Shown here: positions 38,653 to 48,171 of the stretch, one piece after another | How positions within the stretch are numbered: position 1 is the stretch's first letter | Layout of the letters: each line of letters opens with the position of its first letter | Assembly: GCA_021732365.1 (NCBI GenBank) | Contig: JAKFVD010000017.1 | Coordinates: 206,543 to 270,542 of the forward strand | DNA: 64,000 bases | Direction of reading: 5' to 3' | Origin: Methylotenera sp. | Lineage (GTDB): Bacteria > Pseudomonadota > Gammaproteobacteria > Burkholderiales > Methylophilaceae | Translations under genes and position numbers: made by a program | Notes under the pieces: model-generated | The model's database searches: none | Seen by the model: only the letters and a program-made list of their open reading frames with translations | What the model was told of the DNA's origin: nothing

Positions 38653-41542
38653 TAAAGGTTTTGTAGTCTTTTTGCCAATCAGATAATTGATTCACACGAG
38701 TCACTTGTACCGCCGTCACTTTAAATTCTGGGCAGTTAGTAGCCCAGTCGCTATTATCCGTTGTAATCACGTTTGCGCCAGATTCTGGGTGATGGAATGT
38801 AGTGTAAATCACCCCTGCTTGCACGCGCTCCGTTAAGGTTGCACGTAAAACCGTTTCACCCGCGCGGCTAGCAATGCCTACCCAGTCACCTTCTTTAATA
38901 CCGCGCTCTTCGGCATCATGCGGATGAATCTCTACAATATCTTCTGCATGCCATGCATTATTAAGAGTGCGGCGTGTTTGGGCGCCTACGTTGTATTGGC
39001 TCAAAATTCGACCTGTTGTCAATATTAACGGAAATTTAGTGTTAACTTTTTCAGTAGTCGGCACATATTGCGTGATAAAAAACTTGCCCTTGCCACGCAC
39101 AAAGGCATCAATATGCATGGTTGGCGTGCCTTCTGGATTTTCATCATCGCATGGCCATTGAATACTGCCTAGCTCATCCAATTTAGCAAAACTGACACCT
39201 TTGAAGGTTGGTGTTAATGCGGCAATTTCATCCATAATTTCACTGGCATGCTTGTATTGCATGTCATAACCCAAAGCCGCTGACAATTTTGCTGTGATTT
39301 CCCAATCTTCTAAGCCACGCTCACCATGACCATTTTTTGGCGTCATGACACGGCGCACAGGTGAAATACGGCGTTCAGCATTGGTGAATGTGCCGCTTTT
39401 TTCTAAAAATGATGCTCCTGGGAAGAACACATGCGCATACATGGCGGTTTCATTTAAGAACAAATCCTGCACAATCACGCATTCCATACTTTCTAAAGCG
39501 TGCGTCACGTGCTGCGTGTTGGGGTCAGATTGCGCGATATCTTCACCAACGCAATACAAGGCTTTAAATTTGCCTTCGCCCGCAAGGTCTAGCATATTGG
39601 GAATGCGCAAACCTGGATCGTTACTTAATGGCCTGCCCCAAGCGCTTTCAAACAGCGCACGTGTGGCATCATCAGACACATGGCGGTAACCCGGAAATTC
39701 ATGCGGCATGCTGCCCATATCACAAGAGCCCTGCACATTATTCTGACCGCGCAAGGGATTAATGCCCACACCCTCACGGCCCACATTACCTGTTGCCATC
39801 GCCAAGTTGGCAATACCCATCACCATGGTAGAACCTTGACTATGCTCAGTGACGCCTAAACCATAGTAAATCGCGCCATTGCCGCCAATCGCAAAAAGCC
39901 GCGCGGCTTCACGCATGGTTTGCGCCTTAACACCTAAAACAGACTCTAATGCTTCTGGTGAATTTTCAGGTTTGGCGACAAAATCACGCCACAGTACAAA
40001 TGAATCCCACTCGCAACGTTCGCGCACAAAATCTTCTTTAACCAAGCCTTCGGTTACCACCACATGCGCCAGCGCAGAAATTAAGGCAACATTAGTACCA
40101 GGGCGCAAATTCAAATGATAATCCGCACGTATATGTGGTGAATTATCCACTAAATCAATTTCACGCGGGTCGGCAATAATCAGTTTTGCGCCTTCACGCA
40201 AACGGCGTTTCATCTGAGATGCAAACACAGGATGTCCATCTGTCGGATTAGCGCCGATAATCATGATGACATCACTTTTCATCACAGAATCAAAGGTTTG
40301 CGTGCCTGCCGATTCGCCAATGGTTTGTTTAAGACCATAACCTGTTGGACTATGACAAACGCGGGCGCAGGTATCTACGTTGTTGGTACCAAATACCGCG
40401 CGCACCAGTTTTTGTGTGACATACACTTCTTCATTGGTACAACGGCTGGATGTGATACCTCCCATGCTTTCTTTGCCATATTTGGCAGAAATACGTTTAA
40501 TCTCGCTGGCGGCATAGTTAATTGCCTCATCCCAGCTCACGACTTGCCATTCATCTTTAATACTTTTGCGTATCATCGGTGTGGTGATACGGTCTTGATG
40601 GGTGGCGTAACCCCAAGCGAACCTTCCCTTGACACAAGAGTGGCCATGGTTAGCACCACCATTTTTGTGGGGCGTCATGCGAATGACTTCTTCACCCTTC
40701 ATCTCAGCATTAAAGCTGCAACCCACGCCACAGTAGGCGCAAGTAGTCGTGATGGAATGTTCAGGCGTACCTGCCTCAATCACAGTTTTTTCCATCAATG
40801 TCGCCGTTGGGCAGGCAGAAACACAAGCACCACAAGAAACACATTCAGAATCTTTAAAGCTCTCAATACCAGAGGCTACTTTTGATTCAAAACCACGGCC
40901 AGAAATAGTTAACGCAAATGTACCCTGTGTTTCTTCACAAGCGCGTACGCAGCGGCTACACACAATACATTTACTCGGGTCAAAGGTGAAATAAGGGTTG
41001 GATTCATCCTTTTCAGCCTTAAGGTGGTTTTCACCTTCATAGCCGTAGCGCACTTCACGCAAGCCAACCGCGCCTGCCATATCCTGTAATTCGCAATCAC
41101 CGTTCGCCGCGCAGGTTAAGCAATCAAGCGGATGGTCTGAAATATACAACTCCATGGTGCCGCGGCGAATATCGGCTAATTTGGATGTTTGAGTATGCAC
41201 TTTTAAGCCTGGTGCTACAGGTGTGGTACAACTGGCTGGATAGCCGCGACGGCCTTCAATTTCTACCACACACAGACGGCAAGAGCCGAATGGCTCTAAT
41301 GAGTCTGTCGCGCATAATTTAGGCACATTCACACCTGCCAGAATTGAGGCGCGCATAATGCTGGTGCCGTCTGGCACAGTGATTTCGCGGCCATCAATTT
41401 CCAGCGTCACCATCACATCAGAATCACTGGCTGGGGTGCCGTAATCCAGCTGGTCATCATAGCCAGTGCGGCTGTGGTTGTTGCCTGCGTTGAAACTATT
41501 ATGCGGGTTTGCGTCACTCGGGCTATATTTAATGTCGTCCAT
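38594..41542 (-). CDS. fdsA: NAD-dependent formate dehydrogenase, catalytic alpha subunit
   Basis: Oxidises formate to CO2 at a Mo-bis-MGD centre in the cytoplasm. It has 982 residues. The N-terminal NuoG-like part binds a [2Fe-2S] cluster (Cys77, 88, 91, 105), a His/Cys3 [4Fe-4S] cluster (His137, Cys141, 144, 150) and two ferredoxin-type clusters (Cys192/195/198/202 and 234/237/240/244). The molybdopterin domain starts with Cys268/271/275/303. The Mo ligand is Cys396 in RVCHSPT, so it is a Cys, not Sec, enzyme. The C-terminal domain closes the bis-MGD site. It follows fdsB by 25 bases. Confidence 0.97.
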   Translation of the reverse strand: MDDIKYSPSDANPHNSFNAGNNHSRTGYDDQLDYGTPASDSDVMVTLEIDGREITVPDGTSIMRASILAGVNVPKLCATDSLEPFGSCRLCVVEIEGRRGYPASCTTPVAPGLKVHTQTSKLADIRRGTMELYISDHPLDCLTCAANGDCELQDMAGAVGLREVRYGYEGENHLKAEKDESNPYFTFDPSKCIVCSRCVRACEETQGTFALTISGRGFESKVASGIESFKDSECVSCGACVSACPTATLMEKTVIEAGTPEHSITTTCAYCGVGCSFNAEMKGEEVIRMTPHKNGGANHGHSCVKGRFAWGYATHQDRITTPMIRKSIKDEWQVVSWDEAINYAASEIKRISAKYGKESMGGITSSRCTNEEVYVTQKLVRAVFGTNNVDTCARVCHSPTGYGLKQTIGESAGTQTFDSVMKSDVIMIIGANPTDGHPVFASQMKRRLREGAKLIIADPREIDLVDNSPHIRADYHLNLRPGTNVALISALAHVVVTEGLVKEDFVRERCEWDSFVLWRDFVAKPENSPEALESVLGVKAQTMREAARLFAIGGNGAIYYGLGVTEHSQGSTMVMGIANLAMATGNVGREGVGINPLRGQNNVQGSCDMGSMPHEFPGYRHVSDDATRALFESAWGRPLSNDPGLRIPNMLDLAGEGKFKALYCVGEDIAQSDPNTQHVTHALESMECVIVQDLFLNETAMYAHVFFPGASFLEKSGTFTNAERRISPVRRVMTPKNGHGERGLEDWEITAKLSAALGYDMQYKHASEIMDEIAALTPTFKGVSFAKLDELGSIQWPCDDENPEGTPTMHIDAFVRGKGKFFITQYVPTTEKVNTKFPLILTTGRILSQYNVGAQTRRTLNNAWHAEDIVEIHPHDAEERGIKEGDWVGIASRAGETVLRATLTERVQAGVIYTTFHHPESGANVITTDNSDWATNCPEFKVTAVQVTRVNQLSDWQKDYKTFSEAQIAFTGKKSAQTKQPA

Positions 41543-41567
41543 GCTTTGCTCCAGTCGCCTTGATACT

Positions 41568-43163
41568 TTAGGCAGACACTATATCAATAATTTTTTTGAG
41601 TGCAGATTTAGGTTTAGGTACAAAATCTTCTGCAAAATGATTCATCGCGCTCAATACTGGGTATGGCGTCATGCCGCCTAGCGCACATAATGAACCGTTC
41701 AGCATGGTGTCAGACAAATCACGCACCAGCTTGGTATTTTTTTCAACATCGGTGCCGTTAATGATCTTATCAATCACCTCTACGCCGCGCGTAGAACCGA
41801 TACGGCATGGCGTACATTTGCCGCAACTTTCAATCGCGCAAAACTCAAAGGCATAACGCGCCATTTTTGCCATATCTACGGTGTCATCAAACGCCACAAT
41901 GCCGCCATGACCGAGCACTGCCCAAATCTTGCTAAACTCTTCATAATCTAGCGGCGTGTCAAATTGGCTTTCGGGCAAAAAAGCACCCAAGGGGCCGCCT
42001 ACTTGAACCGCACGGATTGGCTTGCCAGTGTAAGAACCACCGCCAAAATCATATAATAATTCACGCAGTGTCGCGCCAAAAGCCAACTCTACTAAACCAC
42101 CATGTTTGATATTACCCGCCAGTTGAATCGGCAATGTGCCGCGCGAACGTCCCATGCCGTAATCGGCATAAAATTGTGCGCCTTTATCTAAAATAATCGG
42201 AATAGTCGCCAGTGAAATCACATTATTGACCACGGTTGGCTTGCCGAATAAACCCTCAATCGCTGGCAATGGTGGCTTAAAGCGCACTAAGCCGCGCTTG
42301 CCTTCTAGGCTTTCTAGTAATGAAGTTTCTTCGCCGCACACATAAGCACCTGCAGCGCGACGCACTTCTAGCTTAAAGGTGTGATTTGAGCCGCAAATAT
42401 TGTCGCCCAGATAGCCAGCGGCTTCGGCTTTGGCAATCGCTTCGTTCAAAATATGCAGTGCGTGTGGATACTCAGAGCGCAAATAAATATAGCCTTGATT
42501 TGCACCCACCGCGATACCTGCAATGGTCATGCCTTCAATCAGCACAAACGGGTCATCTTCCATCACCATGCGGTCTGAATAAGTGCCAGAATCGCCTTCA
42601 TCTGCGTTGCAGACTATATATTTTTGTACGCCTTTTTCACCAGCGCCTAACACCGTATTCCACTTGATACCCGTTGGGAAAGCTGCGCCGCCGCGACCAC
42701 GCAAGCCTGAATCGGTTACCGTTTTAACGATTTCTGCTGGGCTTAATTTAAGTGCATTGGCTAAGCCTTTATAACCATCGTGCGCCAAGTAATCATTTAA
42801 AGAAACTGGGTCTGTAATACCAATACGCGCAAAGGTTAAACGCTGTTGTTTTTTAAGCCACTCCAACTCTTCCGTTAAGCCCAAATTTAGCGGATGCGCT
42901 TTGGCCATACTAGAATCGGGATTTAAAAAATAAGCATCAAATAAACCAGCCACGTCTTTAGGCTGCACTGGCGCAAACGCCACTCTGCCATTTTCTGTTG
43001 CTACTTCTACAAACGGTTCTAACCAAAACAATCCGCGCGAACCGTTACGGATGAGCTGAATTTCGATACCACGTTTTTGCGCTTCCTGTTGGATGGCTTT
43101 AGCGGTACGGTCTGCGCCCAATGACAGCGCACTGGAATCGCGAGGAACAAATACTTTGATCAT
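41568..43163 (-). CDS. fdsB: Formate dehydrogenase beta subunit (diaphorase, FMN/NAD)
   Basis: A NuoF-like subunit of 531 residues that passes electrons from the iron-sulfur chain to NAD. The N-terminal 130 residues are a thioredoxin-like domain. [15 protein letters not shown] (about 155-169) and [15 protein letters not shown] hold the FMN/NAD site. [16 protein letters not shown] (about 440-455) gives the [4Fe-4S] cysteines. Its start overlaps the fdsG stop by 4 bases. Confidence 0.96.
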   Translation of the reverse strand: MIKVFVPRDSSALSLGADRTAKAIQQEAQKRGIEIQLIRNGSRGLFWLEPFVEVATENGRVAFAPVQPKDVAGLFDAYFLNPDSSMAKAHPLNLGLTEELEWLKKQQRLTFARIGITDPVSLNDYLAHDGYKGLANALKLSPAEIVKTVTDSGLRGRGGAAFPTGIKWNTVLGAGEKGVQKYIVCNADEGDSGTYSDRMVMEDDPFVLIEGMTIAGIAVGANQGYIYLRSEYPHALHILNEAIAKAEAAGYLGDNICGSNHTFKLEVRRAAGAYVCGEETSLLESLEGKRGLVRFKPPLPAIEGLFGKPTVVNNVISLATIPIILDKGAQFYADYGMGRSRGTLPIQLAGNIKHGGLVELAFGATLRELLYDFGGGSYTGKPIRAVQVGGPLGAFLPESQFDTPLDYEEFSKIWAVLGHGGIVAFDDTVDMAKMARYAFEFCAIESCGKCTPCRIGSTRGVEVIDKIINGTDVEKNTKLVRDLSDTMLNGSLCALGGMTPYPVLSAMNHFAEDFVPKPKSALKKIIDIVSA

Positions 43164-43639
43164 GACGCGCGTGCCTCACTAATCAATTCTGCCATTTTCT
43201 GATTATCCATGCGGCCATACACTTCATCATCCATCATCACCGCTGGTGAGCAGGCACAGTTGCCCAAGCAGTAAATCGGCTCTAAGGTAATAGCACCATC
43301 GCTGGTGGTTTGGTGGTAATCAATGTTTAATTTGGCTTTGATGCTGGCTTCTAATTTCTCTGAGCCCATTGCTTGGCAAGATTCTGCGCGGCAAACATGC
43401 AATATATGTTTGCCAACTGGGTGAGTGCGAAAATGATGATAAAACGTGACCACACCATGCACTTCGGCAACTGATAAAGCCAATCCTTTAGAAATAGGCA
43501 AATAACTGTCTTCTGGGATATAACCAATCGTATCTTGAATAGCATGCAAAAGCGGTAGTAGCGCACCTGGCATATTTTTATGCTGCGCGATGAGTGATTG
43601 AATGGTTGTTGATATTTCTACTGGTAATGCGTTTGCCAC
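43160..43639 (-). CDS. fdsG: Formate dehydrogenase gamma subunit
   Basis: A NuoE-like [2Fe-2S] subunit of 159 residues, first gene of the fds operon. The cluster cysteines are in [13 protein letters not shown] (about 81-93) and [14 protein letters not shown] (about 123-136). The start is GTG with AAGGAT five bases upstream. A short palindrome, GTATA-ATAA-TATAC, lies about 30 bases upstream of the start (near 43667-43680) and may be part of the promoter or operator. Confidence 0.95.
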   Translation of the reverse strand: MANALPVEISTTIQSLIAQHKNMPGALLPLLHAIQDTIGYIPEDSYLPISKGLALSVAEVHGVVTFYHHFRTHPVGKHILHVCRAESCQAMGSEKLEASIKAKLNIDYHQTTSDGAITLEPIYCLGNCACSPAVMMDDEVYGRMDNQKMAELISEARAS

Positions 43640-43786
43640 AGATATCCTTATTTTAAGCCATATTTAGTATAATAATATACCTATTCGCTGCCTTATTAAA
43701 GGCTAAAAACAGGCAGTTACTATGCAATTTGACGTGTTTTAACGCTGTAAATTCCACGCAGTAACCATTTTTTCAAAGCCTGCTAG

Positions 43787-43814
43787 ATTTTAGCTAATTT
43801 ATAGTGTTAAGTTT
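43787..43814. repeat. Partial copy of the AGTGTTAAG dispersed element
   Basis: ATTTTAGCTAATTTATAGTGTTAAGTTT closely resembles the right half of the hairpin at 31095-31133, but the left arm is missing. It lies in the divergent gap between fdsG and moaA. That 243-base gap holds both promoters. Confidence 0.5.
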
Positions 43815-43882
43815 GCGGCACAAAAGCGACTAATCTGCTGTCATTCATTGTGCACAGTTCAGATACATCATAAAATAAGCCT

Positions 43883-44881
43883 ATGTTCAATCAATCTATA
43901 TTAGTCGATCAATTTGGCCGCACTGTCGATTATATTCGGCTATCCATTACCGACCGCTGCGATTTCCGTTGCGTATATTGCATGTCTGAAGACATGACAT
44001 TTTTGCCGCGTGATGAAGTGTTAAGTCTGGAAGAGTGCGCACGTCTAGTCAAAATATTTGTCAATTTAGGCGTCAGCAAAGTGCGTATTACAGGAGGCGA
44101 GCCTTTGGTGCGTAAAAACGCCTTATGGTTATTTGAGGAAGTTGGCAAGTTAAAAGGCTTAAATGAGTTAGTGCTTACTACCAATGGTAGCCAATTAGAA
44201 AAACAAGCAGCGGCGTTAAAAAGTGCAGGCGTTAAACGGATTAATATTTCAATTGACAGTTTGCAAGCCGAACGCTTTAAAAAAATCACCCGCACTGGCG
44301 ATTTAAATAAAGTATTAGCTGGCTTGCAGGCCAGCAAGGATGCTGGTTTTGATGGTATTAAAATCAACACGGTTTTAATGCGTGGCAGCAATGATGATGA
44401 GGCAGTTGATTTAGTGCAATTTGCGATTGATCAAAAAATCGACATCAGTTTTATTGAAGAAATGCCATTGGGCGAAGTTGACCATACACGCGAAAGCACT
44501 TTTGTCAGCAATGCAGATACGCTTAAATTATTGCAAAGCAAGTACTCACTACTGCCCAGCACTGAGAGCACGGGCGGACCAGCGCGTTATTGGCGCGTGG
44601 CCAATAGTCATACTAAAATCGGCTTTATTTCACCGCACAGCCACAATTTTTGCGAATCTTGTAACCGCGTACGCATCACCTGCAAAGGTGAATTGTATTT
44701 ATGCTTAGGGCAAGAAGACAAAATCGACTTAATGCCATTATTGCGTGAGTTTCCGCATAATGATGCGCCTTTAGTTACGGCAATTCTAAACAGCATGCGT
44801 ATCAAACCCAAAGGCCATGATTTTGATTTACGCCGCGCGCAACCTGCTGTGATACGCTTTATGTCGCATACAGGCGGTTAG
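43883..44881 (+). CDS. moaA: GTP 3',8-cyclase
   Basis: The radical-SAM enzyme that begins molybdenum-cofactor synthesis from GTP. It has 332 residues. The SAM cluster motif is CDFRCVYCM (about 26-34), followed by ITGGEPLV (about 72-79). The second cluster uses FCESCNRVRITCKGELYLCLG (about 257-277). The C-terminus ends MSHTGG, with the conserved Gly-Gly needed for activity in this family. It is divergent from the fds operon, which needs the cofactor. Confidence 0.97.
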   Translation: MFNQSILVDQFGRTVDYIRLSITDRCDFRCVYCMSEDMTFLPRDEVLSLEECARLVKIFVNLGVSKVRITGGEPLVRKNALWLFEEVGKLKGLNELVLTTNGSQLEKQAAALKSAGVKRINISIDSLQAERFKKITRTGDLNKVLAGLQASKDAGFDGIKINTVLMRGSNDDEAVDLVQFAIDQKIDISFIEEMPLGEVDHTRESTFVSNADTLKLLQSKYSLLPSTESTGGPARYWRVANSHTKIGFISPHSHNFCESCNRVRITCKGELYLCLGQEDKIDLMPLLREFPHNDAPLVTAILNSMRIKPKGHDFDLRRAQPAVIRFMSHTGG

Positions 44882-44890
44882 TTTTTCACC

Positions 44891-45478
44891 TTGGCAATAT
44901 CCTGCATTATTGTTTCTGGCGGCCGCGCTACGCGCATGGGCGGGGTGGATAAAGGCTTAGTCAAATTGCAGCAAAAGCCTTTAATTCAACATGTGATTGA
45001 GCACTTAACACCACAAACAGACGAAATTTTAATCAATGCCAATCGTGAAATAGCGCAATATCAAAGGTTTGGCTTGCCTGTTTTTCAGGACTCACATGCT
45101 GACTTCATTGGCCCATTAGCGGGCTTTAGTTTAGGCTTGCAACACGCCAAACACGATTATCTATTAACTGTGCCCTGTGATTCGCCTTTGTTGCCGCACG
45201 ATTTAGTGCAACGTTTACTTAAGGCATTAATCTCACACAATGCCGATATTGCGGTTGCAAGTAGTGAGGGTAATGCGCACCCAGTGTTTTGTTTATGCAA
45301 AAAAAGTGTATTGCCATCGCTAACCGTGTATATCGCTACTGGCGAGCGGCGAGTAAGTAGCTGGCAAAAAAGCCTTGCTTATATAGAAGTAGATTTTAGC
45401 GATTGCAGCGATGCTTTTGTTAACTTGAATACGTTTGAAGATTTAGCCGCTTTAGAATTAAAATTGCGGCATGCTTAA
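44891..45478 (+). CDS. mobA: Molybdenum cofactor guanylyltransferase
   Basis: Adds GMP to Mo-molybdopterin, making the MGD form that FdsA uses. It has 195 residues. IIVSGGRATRMGGVDKGLV (about 6-24) is the nucleotidyl-transferase loop, followed by NANREIAQYQ (about 54-63) and TVPCDSPLLPHDL (about 96-108). The start is TTG: the moaA stop is in the same frame 9 bases upstream and no other start codon fits. Confidence 0.93.
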   Translation: MAISCIIVSGGRATRMGGVDKGLVKLQQKPLIQHVIEHLTPQTDEILINANREIAQYQRFGLPVFQDSHADFIGPLAGFSLGLQHAKHDYLLTVPCDSPLLPHDLVQRLLKALISHNADIAVASSEGNAHPVFCLCKKSVLPSLTVYIATGERRVSSWQKSLAYIEVDFSDCSDAFVNLNTFEDLAALELKLRHA

Positions 45479-45995
45479 ATCCTTACCTATTATTGGTATC
45501 TGTGCCGCAGGTAGCAACGCAGGCAAAACCACGCTTATTACGCAATTGATTCCCGAGCTGGCAAAACTTGGTTTGCGCGTTTCGGTGATTAAACATGCGC
45601 ATCATCAATTTGATATCGACCACAAAGGCAAAGATAGCTATCAGATTCGCGAAGCAGGCGCGGTGCAAACCTTAATCGCCTCAAGCAAACGCTGGGCTTT
45701 GATGACGGAATTGGCGCAAGAGCCTGATTTAGCAGATTTACTGGTCAAGCTGGATAGGCGTTATGCGGATTTGGTACTGGTAGAAGGTTTTAAGCAAGCT
45801 AAAATACCCAAAATTGAAGTACATAGACCGAGTTTAAATATGCCTTTATTAGCCAATCAAGATAGCAATATTGTGGCGGTTGCTAGCGATTCCGCACTTA
45901 ACTTAACGCACATTCCCGTTTTAGATTTAAATAATATTGCAGCCGTTGCGGCCTTTTTAATTCATTACCTATCCCTTTCTAACGCAAACACATGA
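45471..45995 (+). CDS. mobB: Molybdopterin-guanine dinucleotide biosynthesis adaptor MobB
   Basis: A 174-residue P-loop GTPase that assists MobA. ICAAGSNAGKTTLITQLIPEL (positions 10-30) is the Walker A region; VIKHAHHQFDIDHKGKDSYQIREAG (about 38-62) is the family's His/Asp-rich signature; LVLVEGFKQAKIPKIEVHR lies near 101-119. It overlaps mobA by 8 bases and moeA by 4. Confidence 0.94.
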   Translation: MLKSLPIIGICAAGSNAGKTTLITQLIPELAKLGLRVSVIKHAHHQFDIDHKGKDSYQIREAGAVQTLIASSKRWALMTELAQEPDLADLLVKLDRRYADLVLVEGFKQAKIPKIEVHRPSLNMPLLANQDSNIVAVASDSALNLTHIPVLDLNNIAAVAAFLIHYLSLSNANT

Positions 45996-47272
45996 CGATA
46001 CTCGCCTCACTTTCTCAAATCATTTCAGACCCAAGCTGCATGGAAGATTATGACCCAAACGCCATGTCGGTGCAGGATGCGCGCTTGTATATTCGGCAAT
46101 TTTTAAGTCCCATCACCGCGACTGAAACAGTGCCTGTGATGCAAAGTTTAGGTCGCGTTTTGGCAGTAGATATCACCTCGCCCAGCAATGTGCCCAATCA
46201 TCATAATTCGGCCATGGATGGTTATGCGTTTAAATTTTTTGATGTAAATAAAGTGTTAAGTATTGTCGGCACAGCGTTTGCTGGCAAGCCTTTTACTGGC
46301 GAAGTTAACGCGCAAGAATGCGTCAAAATCATGACTGGTGGCGTGATTCCTGCAGGTGCGGATACGGTGGTGATGCAAGAGCGCGTGGATATTAATGAGA
46401 AAAGTATTCGCATCAATATCGCACCTAAATTGGGCGAAAATATCCGTCCAGCAGGTGACGATTTAAAAATCGGCCAAGTTGTATTAAACAAAGGTCATTT
46501 ACTGCGACCTGCTGATTTAGGCTTAGTTGCCTCGCTTGGGTTAGCAGACTTAACCGTCTATAAACCACTAAAAGTGGCTTTTTTTAGCACTGGCGACGAG
46601 TTAATCAGTGTGGGAAAACCACTTAAAGAAGGACAAATTTACGATAGCAATCGCTACACGCTATTTGGCATGTTAAGCAGGCTAGGTGTAGCGATTAGTG
46701 ATTTAGGTGTAGTGCCCGATAATCCTGATTTATTAGAAGCCACCTTATTAAATGCCGCTAGCGAAAATGATGTGGTGATGACCACTGGCGGCGTATCGGT
46801 GGGCGAAGCCGATTATATGAAAATGCTATTGACTAAGCATGGCCAAGTGCTTTTTTGGAAAATCAATATGAAACCTGGCAGGCCATTAGCCTACGGCAAA
46901 ATACAAGGTAGAAATGGCCAATTTGCGCATTATTTTGGCTTACCTGGCAACCCAGTGGCTACCATGGTTTCGTTTTACCAATTTGTGCGCGAGGCGCTGA
47001 TTACATTAATGGGCAGCGCCGCAAAACCCTTACCCATGTTTAAAGTAGAGTGCACAGAAGCTATTAAAAAAGCCACAGGTCGCACCGAGTTTCAACGTGC
47101 TTTGCTATACGAAGACGCTGGTATTTGGAAAGTAAAGCCGCTGCCCAATCAAAGCTCTGGCGTGTTAAGCAGCATGAGCGCAGCGAATTGTTTTATTGTG
47201 TTAGACGATACTGTAGGAAATTGCGCAAGCAATACAATGGTCAGTGTGCAATTATTAGAAGGTATTATTTAG
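45992..47272 (+). CDS. moeA: Molybdopterin molybdenumtransferase
   Basis: Inserts molybdate into adenylylated molybdopterin. It has 426 residues. NVPNHHNSAMDGYAF (about 69-83), IMTGGVIPAGADTVVMQE (about 110-127), FFSTGDELISVGKPL, TTGGVSVGEADYMK (about 267-280) and FGLPGNPVATMVSF (about 316-329) are diagnostic. It closes the moaA-mobA-mobB-moeA group. I see no other moa genes in the window. Confidence 0.97.
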   Translation: MTILASLSQIISDPSCMEDYDPNAMSVQDARLYIRQFLSPITATETVPVMQSLGRVLAVDITSPSNVPNHHNSAMDGYAFKFFDVNKVLSIVGTAFAGKPFTGEVNAQECVKIMTGGVIPAGADTVVMQERVDINEKSIRINIAPKLGENIRPAGDDLKIGQVVLNKGHLLRPADLGLVASLGLADLTVYKPLKVAFFSTGDELISVGKPLKEGQIYDSNRYTLFGMLSRLGVAISDLGVVPDNPDLLEATLLNAASENDVVMTTGGVSVGEADYMKMLLTKHGQVLFWKINMKPGRPLAYGKIQGRNGQFAHYFGLPGNPVATMVSFYQFVREALITLMGSAAKPLPMFKVECTEAIKKATGRTEFQRALLYEDAGIWKVKPLPNQSSGVLSSMSAANCFIVLDDTVGNCASNTMVSVQLLEGII

Positions 47273-47404
47273 TGGGTTTTTAACAAGCTCTTTAACATAA
47301 TATTAATTTATTGGCTTATTGTAACCAAAAACAGCCATTACCAATTCAATATAAGCTGTAGTATAATCAATGGTTTAGCCTATTATTGATGCAGATAAAC
47401 CATT

Positions 47405-48154
47405 TTGGACATCACCATTAACAAATCTAACATTTCAGATTCAACACTCATTTGGGCGGTTGTCTGTTCACTTCTATTGCATGCGTTGCTTGCTATAACG
47501 CTGCCAAATTTTAAATTCGATTTAGCTAAAGAAAAACCCGTTGAATTAGTCATTGAGTTAGAGCAACCCAAAGCGCCTGAGCCAGTTGCCGCCATACAAC
47601 CTGTACAGCCGCTTGAGCCAGTTAAACCTGAAGTGATTCCACCCAAACCAATTAAGAAAATTCAACCCAAAGAATTACCAAAACCAGTGGCTGAAAAAGC
47701 AATTGAGCCAAGCCCTGTGTCAGAAGAGCCTGTTACTCCGCCCAGCGAAGCAGTTCCTAATGTGATTTCGGTAGCGCCTAAAACTGATACGGTAGCCATT
47801 GCATCAGTGCCCGCCCCTACACCTGAAGTGGTTAAGCCTGTAGAAGCTACGCCTATCGATAACAATGCGCTAGGTGAATATGGCAATTTATTAGGGCGCG
47901 CGATTGCAAAACATAAACAGTACCCAAGAATTGCTCAAACGCGCGGCTATCAAGGCGATGTTTTACTAGATCTTAAATTGGATGGCAATGGCAATGTCTT
48001 ATCAGCAAAAATAAAAGAAAGTAGTGGTTACGAATCGCTAGATAAACAAGCACTTGAAATGGTGCGCAAAGCAGCGCCTTTCCCAGCGCCGCCACAAGCA
48101 TTGCGCAATCGTACTTTTAATATCACAGTGCCGGTTTCATTTAAACTTGAGTAG
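47405..48154 (+). CDS. tonB: TonB-family energy transducer
   Basis: Couples the inner-membrane proton gradient to outer-membrane receptors. It has 249 residues. One N-terminal TM helix (about 13-31, with a conserved LLHALLA) is followed by a Pro/Glu/Lys-rich spacer (about 48-145). The C-terminal TonB domain has YPRIAQTRGYQGDV (about 176-189) and ends TVPVSFKLE. The start is TTG, fixed by an in-frame TAA 9 bases before it. No exbB/exbD or receptor gene is adjacent. A link to lanthanide or cofactor-metal uptake is speculation. Confidence 0.88.
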   Translation: MDITINKSNISDSTLIWAVVCSLLLHALLAITLPNFKFDLAKEKPVELVIELEQPKAPEPVAAIQPVQPLEPVKPEVIPPKPIKKIQPKELPKPVAEKAIEPSPVSEEPVTPPSEAVPNVISVAPKTDTVAIASVPAPTPEVVKPVEATPIDNNALGEYGNLLGRAIAKHKQYPRIAQTRGYQGDVLLDLKLDGNGNVLSAKIKESSGYESLDKQALEMVRKAAPFPAPPQALRNRTFNITVPVSFKLE

Positions 48155-48171
48155 TTCAAATTGAGCAGCAA

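Noticed and set aside
40232..40885. A 217-residue open frame antisense to fdsA
   Set aside because: The fdsA frame carries all metal-binding cysteines; the antisense frame has no recognisable domain.
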